A stretch of 64,000 nucleotides of DNA from an uncultured Phycisphaerales bacterium (GCA_937927975.1 CALEZT010000082.1:1-64000); one strand, 5' to 3'; shown: positions 8,613-17,030, numbered from the stretch's first letter. Numbers and translations: made by a program. Notes: a model not told the origin generated them from the letters alone.

Positions 8613-9148
8613 GCTTGCACCTCTCTTACTGTCTGCCGCTGCAGGGCGTCCCGCAGCAGGGCGTAGGCCCGCGAAAGCGTCTTGGTCACCGTGCCCAGGG
8701 GCGTATCGAGCTGGCTGGCGATCCCGCTGCACGATAGTCCGCCGTAGTATCGCAGCAGAATCACCTCTCGATACGCCTCGGGCAAGGCTGCAATCGCCGC
8801 CTCGAGAACGTAATCCTGGGAGAGTTCCGGTTCGGGCGTCTCTTCGCAGAACGCGCGGACGGACTCGCGCCGGCGGCGAATCTGCTCGGCCCGCTGCTGC
8901 TCTTTCGCCACGTTGTCGGCGATCCCGAGCAGCCACGGGAAGAACGATTCGGGCTTCTTGAGTTTGTCCATCCTGAAGTAAGCCCGCACGAACGTCTCCT
9001 GGGCGGCCTCCTCAGCCCTGTCCCGTCGGCCCAACTTGCCGGCAAGATGGGCCAGCAGGACCGGCTGGTACCGCCGCACCAGGTGGCGGAAGTCGTCCGG
9101 ATGGCCATCCAGACATCGCTCCACGTAGTATTGGTCTGTTTCCGTCAT
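8609..9148 (-). CDS. ECF RNA polymerase sigma factor
   Basis: A 179-residue ECF sigma factor with region 2 (DFRHLVRRYQPVLLAHL, AEEAAQETFVRAYFRMDKL, PESFFPWLLGIADNV) and region 4 (ALPEAYREVILLRYYGGLS, then a helix-turn-helix TPLGTVTKTLSRAYALL). ATG 9148 follows GAGGTG by a normal distance; the frame stays open upstream into a repeat and gives no better start. It is translationally coupled to the anti-sigma gene at 7161-8612 by a four-base overlap. Confidence 0.92.
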   Translation of the reverse strand: MTETDQYYVERCLDGHPDDFRHLVRRYQPVLLAHLAGKLGRRDRAEEAAQETFVRAYFRMDKLKKPESFFPWLLGIADNVAKEQQRAEQIRRRRESVRAFCEETPEPELSQDYVLEAAIAALPEAYREVILLRYYGGLSCSGIASQLDTPLGTVTKTLSRAYALLRDALQRQTVREVQA

Positions 9149-9180
9149 ACGACACCTCAACGAACTCTCGGAGATTGCGT

Positions 9181-9204
9181 TCTCGCTATATAGTGCGGTC
9201 TCGG
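9181..9204 (-). promoter_or_regulatory. Probable promoter of the 8609 sigma gene
   Basis: Minus-strand GACCGCACTATATAGCGAG resembles the GCGCACTCTATAGGGG element before the 12264 sigma gene. It lies about 40 bases before the start codon. The match is partial and the role is inferred. Confidence 0.4.
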
Positions 9205-9350
9205 ACGGTTTTGCGACAGAAAATCGGCGGGGGGGAGAAAAAGAGCGTTTCCGGCCACTAGCATGCGGTTTCTGGCGGTTCGCGCCCCTCATGAGGGCGA
9301 AGGACCAAAGGAATCCGGCCCGCACCGGGAGTGACATCTCCTCCGGTGCC

Positions 9351-9470
9351 CAGATCCTTCGCTTCGCTCAGGATGACAAGATTTCTGCCATGTGTCGGCT
9401 GTTCAACATGGGTTGGAGATCGTCTGTGTGTAGGTCAAGACCTGTCATCCTGAGCGAAGCGAAGGATCTG
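9351..9470. repeat. REP-like inverted repeat pair left of the GIY-YIG gene
   Basis: A 28-base unit (core GATCCTTCGCTTCGCTCAGG) at 9351-9380 recurs inverted at 9442-9470. Together with the sequence back to 9149, this fills the 349-base gap between the sigma gene and the GIY-YIG gene. Related copies occur at 9885-9914, 9949-9977 and 61661-61770, with a worn copy at 34354-34412. Confidence 0.85.
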
Positions 9471-9497
9471 GCTTGCGGATGGAATGAGTGTTACAAT

Positions 9498-9845
9498 ATG
9501 CCCATGCGAGGGACCAGAACCTACTACGTCTACATCCTGACCAACAAGTCCGGGACTCTCTACACAGGTGTTACAGGCACGCTCAGAGGCCGCGTCTGGC
9601 AGCACAAGACCAAGCAGGTCGAAGGGTTCACGAAGCGGTACAACATCGACAGGCTGGTCTATTACGAGACGTTCTGCGATGTCTGGTCGGCAATCTCCAG
9701 GGAGAAACAGATCAAAGGCTGGTTACGCCGTAAGAAGCTGGACCTGATCGCCGGTTTGAATCCCGAATGGCAGGACCTCAGCGAAGGCTGGTACACGCCG
9801 GAGCAGTCGCGGGAACAAGAGGACGACCAGAGCCACACCTCGTGA
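9498..9845 (+). CDS. Small GIY-YIG nuclease-domain protein
   Basis: A 115-residue single-domain protein of the UvrC/YhbQ-like GIY-YIG group: YYVYILTNKSGTLYTGVTGTLRGRVWQHK holds the two conserved strands and the catalytic Tyr/Arg region, and FCDVWSAISREKQIKGWLRRKK holds the conserved Glu helix. Such proteins bind or cut DNA; the natural role of the small free-standing ones is poorly known. ATG 9498 or 9504 fits; the longer upstream frame translates repeat DNA. The gene is bracketed on both sides by inverted REP-like pairs, which suggests that it travels with or acts on them. Confidence 0.88.
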   Translation: MPMRGTRTYYVYILTNKSGTLYTGVTGTLRGRVWQHKTKQVEGFTKRYNIDRLVYYETFCDVWSAISREKQIKGWLRRKKLDLIAGLNPEWQDLSEGWYTPEQSREQEDDQSHTS

Positions 9846-9884
9846 GGGACCCGGATTCGGGGTACTTCGTATACGCGAAGGGGG

Positions 9885-9977
9885 CTTGTCATCCTGAGCG
9901 CAGCGAAGGATCTGGGTGACGAGCGCGAAGGTCGCTCCCGGTCGCAGGCCGGATGCTTCACTTCGTTCAGCATGACA
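9885..9977. repeat. REP-like inverted repeat pair right of the GIY-YIG gene
   Basis: CATCCTGAGCGCAGCGAAGG within 9885-9914 faces a variant copy at 9949-9977 (core CTTCACTTCGTTCAGCATG). It starts 40 bases after the GIY-YIG stop and mirrors the pair on the left. Confidence 0.8.
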
Positions 9978-10000
9978 CAATCGTGCTTGTGCTTATGGTC

Positions 10001-10477
10001 CTATCCGGCGTATCCCTCGTCCACCGGCAGGTCTCTGCTCGACGCGGCTTTCTTGGAGAGGACGTCGCAGATCTCGTTATACTGGTGGCCGGCGTGGCCC
10101 TTGATCCAGACGAATTTCACCGTGTGACGCTCGCAGGCCGTCAGCAGCCGTTCCCAGAGGTCAGGGTTGACCGCCTTGTCCGTCTTGTTGCGACGCCAGC
10201 CGTTGGCCTTCCACCGCCGGGCCCAGCCCAGGCTCATGGCGTCGACGACGTACTTCGAGTCGCTGTAGAGCGTGACCGCGCAGGGACCCTTGAGGGTTTC
10301 CAGGCCCACGATCGCGCCCATGATCTCCATGCGGTTGTTGGTCGTCAGTCGAAAGCCGCCGGAGAGTCGCTTCTCGTGCTCGCCGTAGCGCAGCACGACG
10401 CCGTAGCCGCCGGGCCCGGGATTGCCCAGGCACCCGCCGTCGGTGTAGATGTTGACGTTCTTCTTCTGGTCTTCCAT
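10001..10477 (-). CDS. rnhA: Ribonuclease HI
   Basis: A 158-residue type 1 RNase H, which cuts the RNA strand of RNA-DNA hybrids, for example at replication primers. The four acidic residues of the metal site are visible in order: Asp in [16 protein letters not shown], Glu in [10 protein letters not shown], Asp in [11 protein letters not shown] and Asp in [11 protein letters not shown], with the conserved IKGHAGH loop before the last. Length matches the family. ATG 10477 ([15 protein letters not shown]) is chosen because the fold begins about eight residues later; the longer upstream frame is repeat-derived. Confidence 0.95.
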   Translation of the reverse strand: MEDQKKNVNIYTDGGCLGNPGPGGYGVVLRYGEHEKRLSGGFRLTTNNRMEIMGAIVGLETLKGPCAVTLYSDSKYVVDAMSLGWARRWKANGWRRNKTDKAVNPDLWERLLTACERHTVKFVWIKGHAGHQYNEICDVLSKKAASSRDLPVDEGYAG

Positions 10478-10922
10478 CGTGGCGGCATTCTCGCAGTCTC
10501 CGTCGCGATCGTCAACTGCATCTCGATTGTACGGTGGTTCCTCCCCACAAGACGCGGGGGACGCAGAGTCGTTGGGAACTGCCTTCTTGTTCTCCCGCAG
10601 AGACGCGGAGGCGCAGAGAAAGGCAAGATGGAACGTCTTTCTGCCTCTGCGCCTCCGCGTCTCTGCGCGCAAACAACTCTTCTCCCACACGCTTCGATGA
10701 TCCCCCCGAACCAGCGAGTTCCTCACGCAGATCAAGCTTCTATTGACAAGTCGCTTCCTGGATCAGGAAGTCGAGCTTCCTCGATTCCAAGAACTCCGGC
10801 CTCGTTCAGCGTACGCCCATCTCATAGCACCGCTCGCGGCGCAAAACAAGGAACGGGCGATGCGCAAGAAAAAAGCCGGGCATCAGGGCCCGGCGCGGTT
10901 GTTGTTCGATAGTTGATTCGGT
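10478..10922. other. Noncoding 445-base stretch with a long inverted repeat
   Basis: No gene is supported. It contains an inverted repeat (10595-10626 against 10638-10670) whose arm core is GACGCGGAGGCGCAGAGA, related to the GAGACACGGAG family near 29.6 and 31.5 kb, and the terminator of the 10923 gene at its right end. Confidence 0.7.
10869..10894 (-). terminator. Rho-independent terminator after the 10923 anti-sigma gene
   Basis: On the minus strand GCCGGG pairs with CCCGGC across an eight-base loop and is followed by six T residues, 28 bases past the stop codon. Confidence 0.85.
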
Positions 10923-12254
10923 TTATTTCGGCAGGTTCGCAGCATCGACGTCCGCCACGTGCAGGTCGGCGTAGATGACCCGCCAGGTGGGCGAGCCCGC
11001 CGGCTGGTACCAGAAGATCGGCACAGCGGGGTCGCCGAACGAGACGTTCTGGCCGGCGTATCGCCACGTCCCTGTGGGCAACTGGCCCACGAACACGAAC
11101 CCGCGGTACATGATCTGCGGCTGTTTCTCCTGGCCGTAGGCGGGGGCGTACGGCCCGACGAACTTCCCCTCGCGGGCCATCTGCACCGCGATTTTGGCGA
11201 TTTCCGGGCTTCCCACGATCGGCGGGAAGCTCGCGTCGACCGTCCAGTTCGACCACAGGCGGAGGAGTTCGATGAAGTCCCGCTCGCCCACCTGCGAGGC
11301 ATCCGCGCTGACCTGCACGGACGTATACCCCTGGGGTGGTTCGAGGCTGAACAGCGAATCGTCCAGGGGCGCGTCGAGCTGGAAGTCGCTCAGAATCACG
11401 TTCATCCCCGGTGCGCTGCCAAAACCAAGCTCCGCGCGGACAAGCTGGCCGGTCTTGGCATCGACCCAGACCCTCGTCGTGGCGCCGTCCTGGCGGACCT
11501 CAAATCCGTCGAGGGTCCGCCCGTCGATTTCCCTGCGTCCCAGCGATTCGTCGGCCTGCGTCGGCAGGGCCTTGAGCCGCTCGAGACTCACCCAGGGGTC
11601 CTTGGCGGGATCGTCCGGCACATTGGTCATCTCGAACACCACGTAGCTCTTCGTGGCCGGCACCAGACTGATGCCTTTGGCGCCGGTGGCCGTGGTTTCC
11701 AGGACGGTGACGTATCCGTCGGCCGTCGCGAGCCGGACGTGGCCGGTGTCCCGGTACGCCAGGTCCAGCCGGACCGTCGGCATGCTCTCGACGCCTGTCT
11801 TCGTAATCAGGCTGAAAGTCAGCGTGTGGGCGCCGTGCAACTGGTCCACCATGCGGGCGTAGGCCTTGCCGCTCCCGCCGCTGGAAAACAGGTTCCACCC
11901 CCCAATCACGGCCAAGGCGACCACGGCCGCCACGGCCCATTTCGTCATTCGATGGTTCATGATCGTTCTCCCGAGAATCGCCGTCCGCGATGTCTGGCGG
12001 CGACGTGATTGATTCTGATCGTTTGCCTCGGCAGCCAGCAGAACCGCACGGTTCGCCGACTCCACATTCTCCGTATTCTCCGCCGGCGCGCCCATGCGGT
12101 CGGCGCAGTCGAGCAGCGATTGCAGCCGCCCGGCCGTCCGCCTGCACGGCTCGCATCGGTCCAGGTGTGTCCGGATCTCACGAGCTTGTTCCGCAGGCAA
12201 CTCGCCAAGCACGAACTCAACGAGCTGCTCATTGGTCACGTTGTGAGGACTCAT
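10923..12254 (-). CDS. Zinc-finger anti-sigma factor with LolA-like outer domain
   Basis: A 443-residue protein. Residues 1-50 contain HLDRCEPCRRTAG, the H-x3-C-x2-C zinc-finger anti-sigma signature. One membrane helix (AVAAVVALAVIGGWNLF) lies at about 106-123. A LolA-like beta domain follows (VWVDAKTGQLVRAELGF, then FSLEPPQGYTSVQV). The end, VPIFWYQPAGSPTWRVIYADL, repeats the module seen in the 2203 and 7161 proteins. It starts nine bases after the sigma gene at 12264 and should inhibit that factor. A terminator follows. Confidence 0.87.
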   Translation of the reverse strand: MSPHNVTNEQLVEFVLGELPAEQAREIRTHLDRCEPCRRTAGRLQSLLDCADRMGAPAENTENVESANRAVLLAAEANDQNQSRRRQTSRTAILGRTIMNHRMTKWAVAAVVALAVIGGWNLFSSGGSGKAYARMVDQLHGAHTLTFSLITKTGVESMPTVRLDLAYRDTGHVRLATADGYVTVLETTATGAKGISLVPATKSYVVFEMTNVPDDPAKDPWVSLERLKALPTQADESLGRREIDGRTLDGFEVRQDGATTRVWVDAKTGQLVRAELGFGSAPGMNVILSDFQLDAPLDDSLFSLEPPQGYTSVQVSADASQVGERDFIELLRLWSNWTVDASFPPIVGSPEIAKIAVQMAREGKFVGPYAPAYGQEKQPQIMYRGFVFVGQLPTGTWRYAGQNVSFGDPAVPIFWYQPAGSPTWRVIYADLHVADVDAANLPK

Positions 12255-12263
12255 GGTTCACCT

Positions 12264-12785
12264 TCATCGATCCAGGTACTCGTGCAACTCTTCAGCCAGC
12301 TTCAGCACGGCCCGGTGCAGATGGACCCGCACCGTGGGCTCGGAACAACCCAGGAGCTTCGCAATCTCCGCGGTTTCCCGCTTCTCGATGCGAGACAGGA
12401 TGAACGCGTCCGCCTGTCGTCGGGGCAGCCGGGCCAGGGCCGCCGCCAGCTTGTGCTGCAGCTCATCGGCCCGCATGGAAGCGTCGGGGGTGGCGGGAGC
12501 GTGAAATGCACCGTCATCTTCACCTGAAACCTGACGCTTCAAACTGGAACCTGTCTTCTGGTCCCGCCCTCGGGCGAGCTCCAAGGCCTTCCGCACGGTC
12601 GCCCGGTACAGGTACGCCGGCCAACTCACGTTGCCGTTGTACCGATGCCAGCGCCGCCAGACGGCCAGGAACACCTCCTGATGCACGTCCTGCGCCAGGT
12701 TGGCGTCGCGCAGAACCCGCGTCGCCGTGCCCAACACCTGCCGGCCGTGCTCGTTCACCAGGTTTTCAAAACTCTTGTCCGACAC
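12264..12785 (-). CDS. ECF RNA polymerase sigma factor
   Basis: A 173-residue ECF sigma factor close to the 6454 one: region 2 is FENLVNEHGRQVLG through AQDVHQEVFLAVWRRW, and region 4 is LARLPRRQADAFILSRIEKRE with a helix-turn-helix CSEPTVRVHLHRAVLKL. The start is GTG at 12785, giving the same N-terminus as the paralogue. A shared motif lies 56 bases upstream. It forms an operon with the anti-sigma gene at 10923. Confidence 0.9.
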   Translation of the reverse strand: MSDKSFENLVNEHGRQVLGTATRVLRDANLAQDVHQEVFLAVWRRWHRYNGNVSWPAYLYRATVRKALELARGRDQKTGSSLKRQVSGEDDGAFHAPATPDASMRADELQHKLAAALARLPRRQADAFILSRIEKRETAEIAKLLGCSEPTVRVHLHRAVLKLAEELHEYLDR

Positions 12786-13087
12786 TGTCGTACGACTCTC
12801 AAACAGAACCGCTTCGGGCCAAGCCCGGCTGCATGTAACCTGAGATCTCTACCCCTATAGAGTGCGCCGCATTCCCATGCGTTTACAGAGAATTCGCCCC
12901 GCTGGCATCACCCTCGTGCAGATCGGGGATTCCACAGGGGAGATTTTTTGCGTGAGAGCAAAGAAAAGCACGGCCGCGCGAACCTGGGCCGTTTTTCACA
13001 GTACTTTTCTATGAATTATCCAGAAGTGCATTCCGCATGCTCTTTCGCATTGAGGCGCCATCGAAACTCATCGACCTGGAGGACATC
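12786..13087. other. 302-base intergenic region between divergent genes
   Basis: It carries the sigma-gene motif at 12841-12867 on the minus strand and the leader of the PQQ dehydrogenase gene on the plus strand. No further gene is supported. Confidence 0.6.
12841..12867 (-). promoter_or_regulatory. Conserved motif upstream of the 12264 sigma gene
   Basis: Minus-strand GCGCACTCTATAGGGG followed by TAGAGATCTC; the last ten bases and CTCTAT are identical in the element before the 6454 sigma gene, at the same distance (56 bases) from the start codon. Confidence 0.55.
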
Positions 13088-15259
13088 ATGAATTCGAGAC
13101 AGATTTCAAAGCTCGCGTATTTTGTACTGGGTATGTTGGCGTTGGCCTTCGGGCCGGCCCATGCACAATCCTACGACGTCGCCTGGACTTTCGGAGACGT
13201 AGGCATGATGGCCTACCGCCTGGACGGGTTCGAGCCGACGAGCCTCCAGTTCCCGCCGCTGGGCACGGAGAACCCGACCCTGCCCCTGGAACTGGGCAAA
13301 CGCTATCAGATCCGGGTGACCAACCCCGGCGCCCACCCGCTGGAAATCATGGCCAAGGCCGCTTCGCCCGCGCAGGACGTGGTCCTTCTGTCCATGTCGG
13401 TTCAGGGTTCGTTCGAATCCAATGCAGGCGTCGCCTGGACCGACAACGGCCAGGGCACCGTGCGATTCACGCTCACCGGGGCTCTCTATGAAGCGATGAC
13501 CCAGGGGGGCCGTAAGCCGGGCTATCGCTGCAGACCGCATTCTGCGACCATGCGCGGCGACTTCACCGTCGCAGGCCTGCCCATCGCCGATCGCATCGCG
13601 CCGTCGCCCGTCCGCGTCGATCTGCAAACGGTCGCGTCGGGTCTGGCGGCCCCGGTCCTGCTCGTGCCGGACCCCGCCCGGGTCGGCCGACTCCACATCG
13701 TGGATCAGGTCGGCCTCGTCCGCGTGGTCGAGCACGGCCAACTCCGCGATGCGCCGTTCCTGGATCTGACGAGCCTCGTCGTGCCCGTCCGCGTCAATTA
13801 TGACGAACGCGGATTCCTCGGCCTGGCCTTCCATCCGGGTTATGCCGACCCCAGCAGCATCGGGTACGGTCGTTTCTACACCTACACGAGCGAGCCCGTC
13901 CAGGGATCGGCCGACTTCACGGTGCAGGTGCCCGCCGGAACCGCGATGAACCACCAGAGCGTCGTCCGCGAATGGCACTGGGACGGCGTCAGCGAGCAGG
14001 TCGATCCGGCTTCGTCCCGCGAGGTCCTGCGCGTCGACCAGCCTCAATCCAACCACAACGCCGGACACATGGAGTTCGGACCCGACGGCTATCTCTACAT
14101 CGCCTTCGGCGACGGGGGAGGCGCCAACGACACCGCGGTCGGTCACGGCCCGACCGGCAACGGTCAGAACATCAACACCATCCTGGGCACGATCGCACGG
14201 ATCGATCCGCTGCATCCGACTTTGACGCCGAACAGCGGGGACCCGGCGAGCGCCAACGGTCGCTATCGTGTGCCCGCGGACAATCCCTTCGTCGGCGCCG
14301 ACGGCATCGACGAGATCTTCGCCTATGGCTTGCGAAATCCCTACCGCTTCAGCTTCGACGCGTTCAGCGGGGCGCTGATCGTTCCCGACGTGGGCCAGAA
14401 CCGCGTCGAGGAGGTCAATATCGTACGCAAAGGCCGCAACTACGGCTGGAACGTCAAGGAGGGCACGTTCGCCTTCGTGCCCGCCACAGGTGCGATCGGT
14501 GGGGTCTTGAACGATCCGAGATTCTCCGATCCGGTCGTTCAGTACGACCACGACGACGGCCTGTCGATCATCGGAGGCTACACCTACTACGGGACCGCGA
14601 TCCCGCAACTGTGGGGCCAGTACGTCTGCGGGGATTTCTCCCGCCAGTTCTCCGTCCCCGAGGGCCGGCTCTTCGTCGCGGACCTCTTCACCGGCCAGAT
14701 TCAGGAGCTCCTGATCGGTCCCACGGGCGATCCGCTCGGACTGTTCGTCAAGGGCTTCGGCCAGGACCTCGAAGGCGAGGTCTACCTGCTGGCCAGCACC
14801 GCGCTGGGCCCGGTGGGCGATACAGGCCTGGTCCTGAAGCTCGTGGCCGCAAGGACCGGATTGACCGCGGTGCTCAAAGGAGCCGACGCAGGGACGAATT
14901 CCGCCGCGACCGGCCTGGCGACCCTGCAACTGAACGCCGCCAGGGACACGGTGGCGTACCAGCTCAAGGTCCAGGGCATTGCGAACGTCACGATGGCGCA
15001 CATCCACGTCTCGATCGAACCCGGCGCCAACGGCCCTCCGGCCGTCTGGTTGTTCCCGTCGGCCCCGCCGGCAATGCTGATCCCCGGCGAATTCACCGGA
15101 CCCCTGGGCGCAGGCAACGTCACGGCCGCCAACTTCGTCGGCCCCCTGGCGGGCAAGACGATGGCGGACCTGCTGGCCGCGATCCGCGAAGGTCGCGCGT
15201 ATGTCAACGTCCATACCGAGCAGTTCCCTGCCGGCGAGATCCGCGGGCAGTTGAAATAG
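13088..15259 (+). CDS. Secreted cupredoxin - PQQ sugar dehydrogenase-like - CHRD fusion
   Basis: A 723-residue exported protein. A signal peptide spans residues 1-26 (LAYFVLGMLALAFGPAHAQ). Residues about 27-165 look like a cupredoxin: a His in GAHPLEIM and a YRCRPHSATM loop supply the C-x2-H-x3-M ligands of a type 1 copper site. Residues about 180-600 are a glucose/sorbosone dehydrogenase beta-propeller (DERGFLGLAFHPGY, NHNAGHMEFGPDGYLYIAFGDGG, IFAYGLRNPYRFSFD), a family that uses PQQ to oxidise sugars. Residues about 605-723 form a CHRD domain (MAHIHVSIEP, VNVHTEQFPAGEIRGQL). ATG 13088 has GGAGG upstream. Electron transfer from PQQ to copper is inferred from the fusion. Confidence 0.88.
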   Translation: MNSRQISKLAYFVLGMLALAFGPAHAQSYDVAWTFGDVGMMAYRLDGFEPTSLQFPPLGTENPTLPLELGKRYQIRVTNPGAHPLEIMAKAASPAQDVVLLSMSVQGSFESNAGVAWTDNGQGTVRFTLTGALYEAMTQGGRKPGYRCRPHSATMRGDFTVAGLPIADRIAPSPVRVDLQTVASGLAAPVLLVPDPARVGRLHIVDQVGLVRVVEHGQLRDAPFLDLTSLVVPVRVNYDERGFLGLAFHPGYADPSSIGYGRFYTYTSEPVQGSADFTVQVPAGTAMNHQSVVREWHWDGVSEQVDPASSREVLRVDQPQSNHNAGHMEFGPDGYLYIAFGDGGGANDTAVGHGPTGNGQNINTILGTIARIDPLHPTLTPNSGDPASANGRYRVPADNPFVGADGIDEIFAYGLRNPYRFSFDAFSGALIVPDVGQNRVEEVNIVRKGRNYGWNVKEGTFAFVPATGAIGGVLNDPRFSDPVVQYDHDDGLSIIGGYTYYGTAIPQLWGQYVCGDFSRQFSVPEGRLFVADLFTGQIQELLIGPTGDPLGLFVKGFGQDLEGEVYLLASTALGPVGDTGLVLKLVAARTGLTAVLKGADAGTNSAATGLATLQLNAARDTVAYQLKVQGIANVTMAHIHVSIEPGANGPPAVWLFPSAPPAMLIPGEFTGPLGAGNVTAANFVGPLAGKTMADLLAAIREGRAYVNVHTEQFPAGEIRGQLK

Positions 15260-15317
15260 CCTTCGAATCCTTTAGCTTCGGACCCGCACTGCGGTTCCTC
15301 CGATGACGGCCTCCACG

Positions 15318-15357
15318 CCCCGGCCTGCGACACCCTCTCGCAGACCGGGGTTTCTTT
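15318..15357 (+). terminator. Rho-independent terminator after the dehydrogenase gene
   Basis: CCCCGG...TGCGA pairs with TCGCA...CCGGGG, followed by TTTCTTT, 58 bases after the stop codon. Confidence 0.8.
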
Positions 15358-15439
15358 CTGCGCTCCTGTCGCCCCACGCGCCTGCCGGCAGAAAGAGAAA
15401 TGGGGAACCATCTGAAATACCGGCCCGACCCGCCCGACT

Positions 15440-15460
15440 AATAGTACGAATCGTACTATT
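15440..15460. promoter_or_regulatory. Perfect palindromic operator before the PadR gene
   Basis: Arms AATAGTACGA and TCGTACTATT are exact complements around a single central A, 12 bases before the PadR start and directly before its ribosome site GGAG. PadR proteins bind such palindromes as dimers, so this is probably its own autoregulatory site. Confidence 0.75.
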
Positions 15461-15472
15461 GGAGATCGAAAG

Positions 15473-16024
15473 ATGAACAAGAAAACGGAGTTATCGAGGC
15501 TGTCGCTGGCGATTCTGGGTCTCATCCGCCAGCAGCCCCAGACGGGTTACGACCTCCGCAAGCTGTTCGCGACCACCCCGCTGGGGCACTTCAGCGACAG
15601 TCCAGGGGCGATCTACCCCGCCCTCAAACGGATCGGGGATCTCGGCTGGATTCGCGGCCGGACCCGCCAGGGCAAGACCCGCCGGGAGCGAGTGGTCTAC
15701 GAAATCACCCCAAAGGGACTGGGCGTCCTGACGGAGCATCTGGTGCGACCGGTCACCCAGGACGACGTCCTCTGGCGGATGGACGATCTGATGCTGCGGT
15801 TCGCGTTCATGGACCCGGTGGTCGGGCGCGAGGCGACGCTGAGGTTTCTGCGGGACTTCGCGGCACGGATCGATGCCCACGTCGCAGGCCTGCGCCGCTA
15901 CCTCGACGACACGCGGGACATCCTGCCGATCTGCGGCCGATTGGCCATGGAAAGCGGCATCGAAAACTACGAAACGAACGCACGATGGGCCAGGCGGGCC
16001 ATCGAGAAATTGGGATGCGATTGA
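15473..16024 (+). CDS. PadR-family transcriptional regulator
   Basis: A 183-residue regulator. The N-terminal winged helix is typical of PadR: SRLSLAILGLIRQQPQTGYDLRKLF, then SDSPGAIYPALKRIGDLGWI and the wing RRERVVYEITPKGLGVL. The C-terminal half (about 95-183) is the helical PadR dimerisation region. PadR proteins mostly repress genes for efflux or membrane proteins next to them. Here a perfect palindrome covers the promoter-to-start region, and a membrane protein gene follows 45 bases downstream on the same strand, the likely target. The ligand is unknown. Confidence 0.92.
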   Translation: MNKKTELSRLSLAILGLIRQQPQTGYDLRKLFATTPLGHFSDSPGAIYPALKRIGDLGWIRGRTRQGKTRRERVVYEITPKGLGVLTEHLVRPVTQDDVLWRMDDLMLRFAFMDPVVGREATLRFLRDFAARIDAHVAGLRRYLDDTRDILPICGRLAMESGIENYETNARWARRAIEKLGCD

Positions 16025-16069
16025 GCGAGGATAGTGTGCATGGCACACCCTGCAGGAAAGGAAAAGGCT

Positions 16070-16999
16070 ATGACTGCGATGCAGATGTTCAGAATGGCGA
16101 TCGGGAATTCGTGGCGGTTGGGGTTGTGCGCGTTGGCCAACATCCTGGGAACCGTGATCGGCGGAGCTCTGATCTCCGCGCTTGGAATGACGGTGCCCGA
16201 GTCGCCTGGACAGGCGGGCCAACAAGTGGCGGGCCTGCTCCTGTTCTTCGCCAGCTTCGTCCTGGCGGCCGGACTGATCCCCCTGGCTCGACGGCTCCAC
16301 GGTCCGTACTGGAAGCGATGGCTGTCGGTCGCGGCCCTTTGTTACGTGTGCCTGGGCCTTGCCTCCCCCCTGGAAGGGGCGATCTTCACCACGCTGGGCG
16401 GCATGGCGTCCATCCCTGTGCTGTTCATCCCGCCGTGCCTGCTGTTCGCGGCCGCCGTGACGGCTCTGTTCAAACCGACCCCAACGGGTCTCCCGCCACA
16501 CGCGACCGTCCGGCGTTTCTTCCGCGACAGGACCCCGCGCCGGTGGGCGCTGCGTCTCCTCGCGGCGACCCTCGCCTTTCCTGTCGTCTACTGGACCTTC
16601 GGCCTGATGGTCGCGCCCCTCGTCATGCCGTATTACCAGCAAGGCCAGTTCGATCTGTCGATCCCGAGTCCCGGCGTGATCGTCCTGACCCAGTTCGCCA
16701 GAGGGCTGCTCTTCCTGGCAGGCAGCGTGCCCATCCTGATCCTGTGGTCCGGCTCGCGACGACAAGTGGTCCTGGCCCTGGGCCTGGCGTTCTATATGCT
16801 CGTGGGCCTGTTCGGCATGGTCCAGAGCTACTGGCTGGCGCCCACGCTCCAGATCCTGCACAACACCGAGATCCTTGCCGATTCGATGGTCTACGCTTTG
16901 GCGATCGCTCTGCTGCTCGCACGCAAGGACCAAGCGAAACGCACTGAACCCTGTGTCGGCCTCGCGGTTTGCCGGAAACAAGTCGCTGTCGTGAACTGA
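16070..16999 (+). CDS. Polytopic membrane protein of unknown function
   Basis: A 309-residue integral membrane protein with about seven hydrophobic helices, among them GLCALANILGTVIGGALIS, VAGLLLFFASFVLAAGLI, GMASIPVLFIPPCLLFAA, LAATLAFPVVYWTFGLMVA and VLALGLAFYMLVGLFGMV. No transporter motif is recognised. ATG 16070 follows an AGGAAAGG ribosome site; an upstream ATG at 16034 lacks one. Its position 45 bases after the PadR gene suggests that the two form an operon under PadR control. Whether it exports or senses a compound is unknown. Confidence 0.75.
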   Translation: MTAMQMFRMAIGNSWRLGLCALANILGTVIGGALISALGMTVPESPGQAGQQVAGLLLFFASFVLAAGLIPLARRLHGPYWKRWLSVAALCYVCLGLASPLEGAIFTTLGGMASIPVLFIPPCLLFAAAVTALFKPTPTGLPPHATVRRFFRDRTPRRWALRLLAATLAFPVVYWTFGLMVAPLVMPYYQQGQFDLSIPSPGVIVLTQFARGLLFLAGSVPILILWSGSRRQVVLALGLAFYMLVGLFGMVQSYWLAPTLQILHNTEILADSMVYALAIALLLARKDQAKRTEPCVGLAVCRKQVAVVN

Positions 17000-17030
17000 C
17001 GAACAACACCCATTCAGGAGACCATGAACC

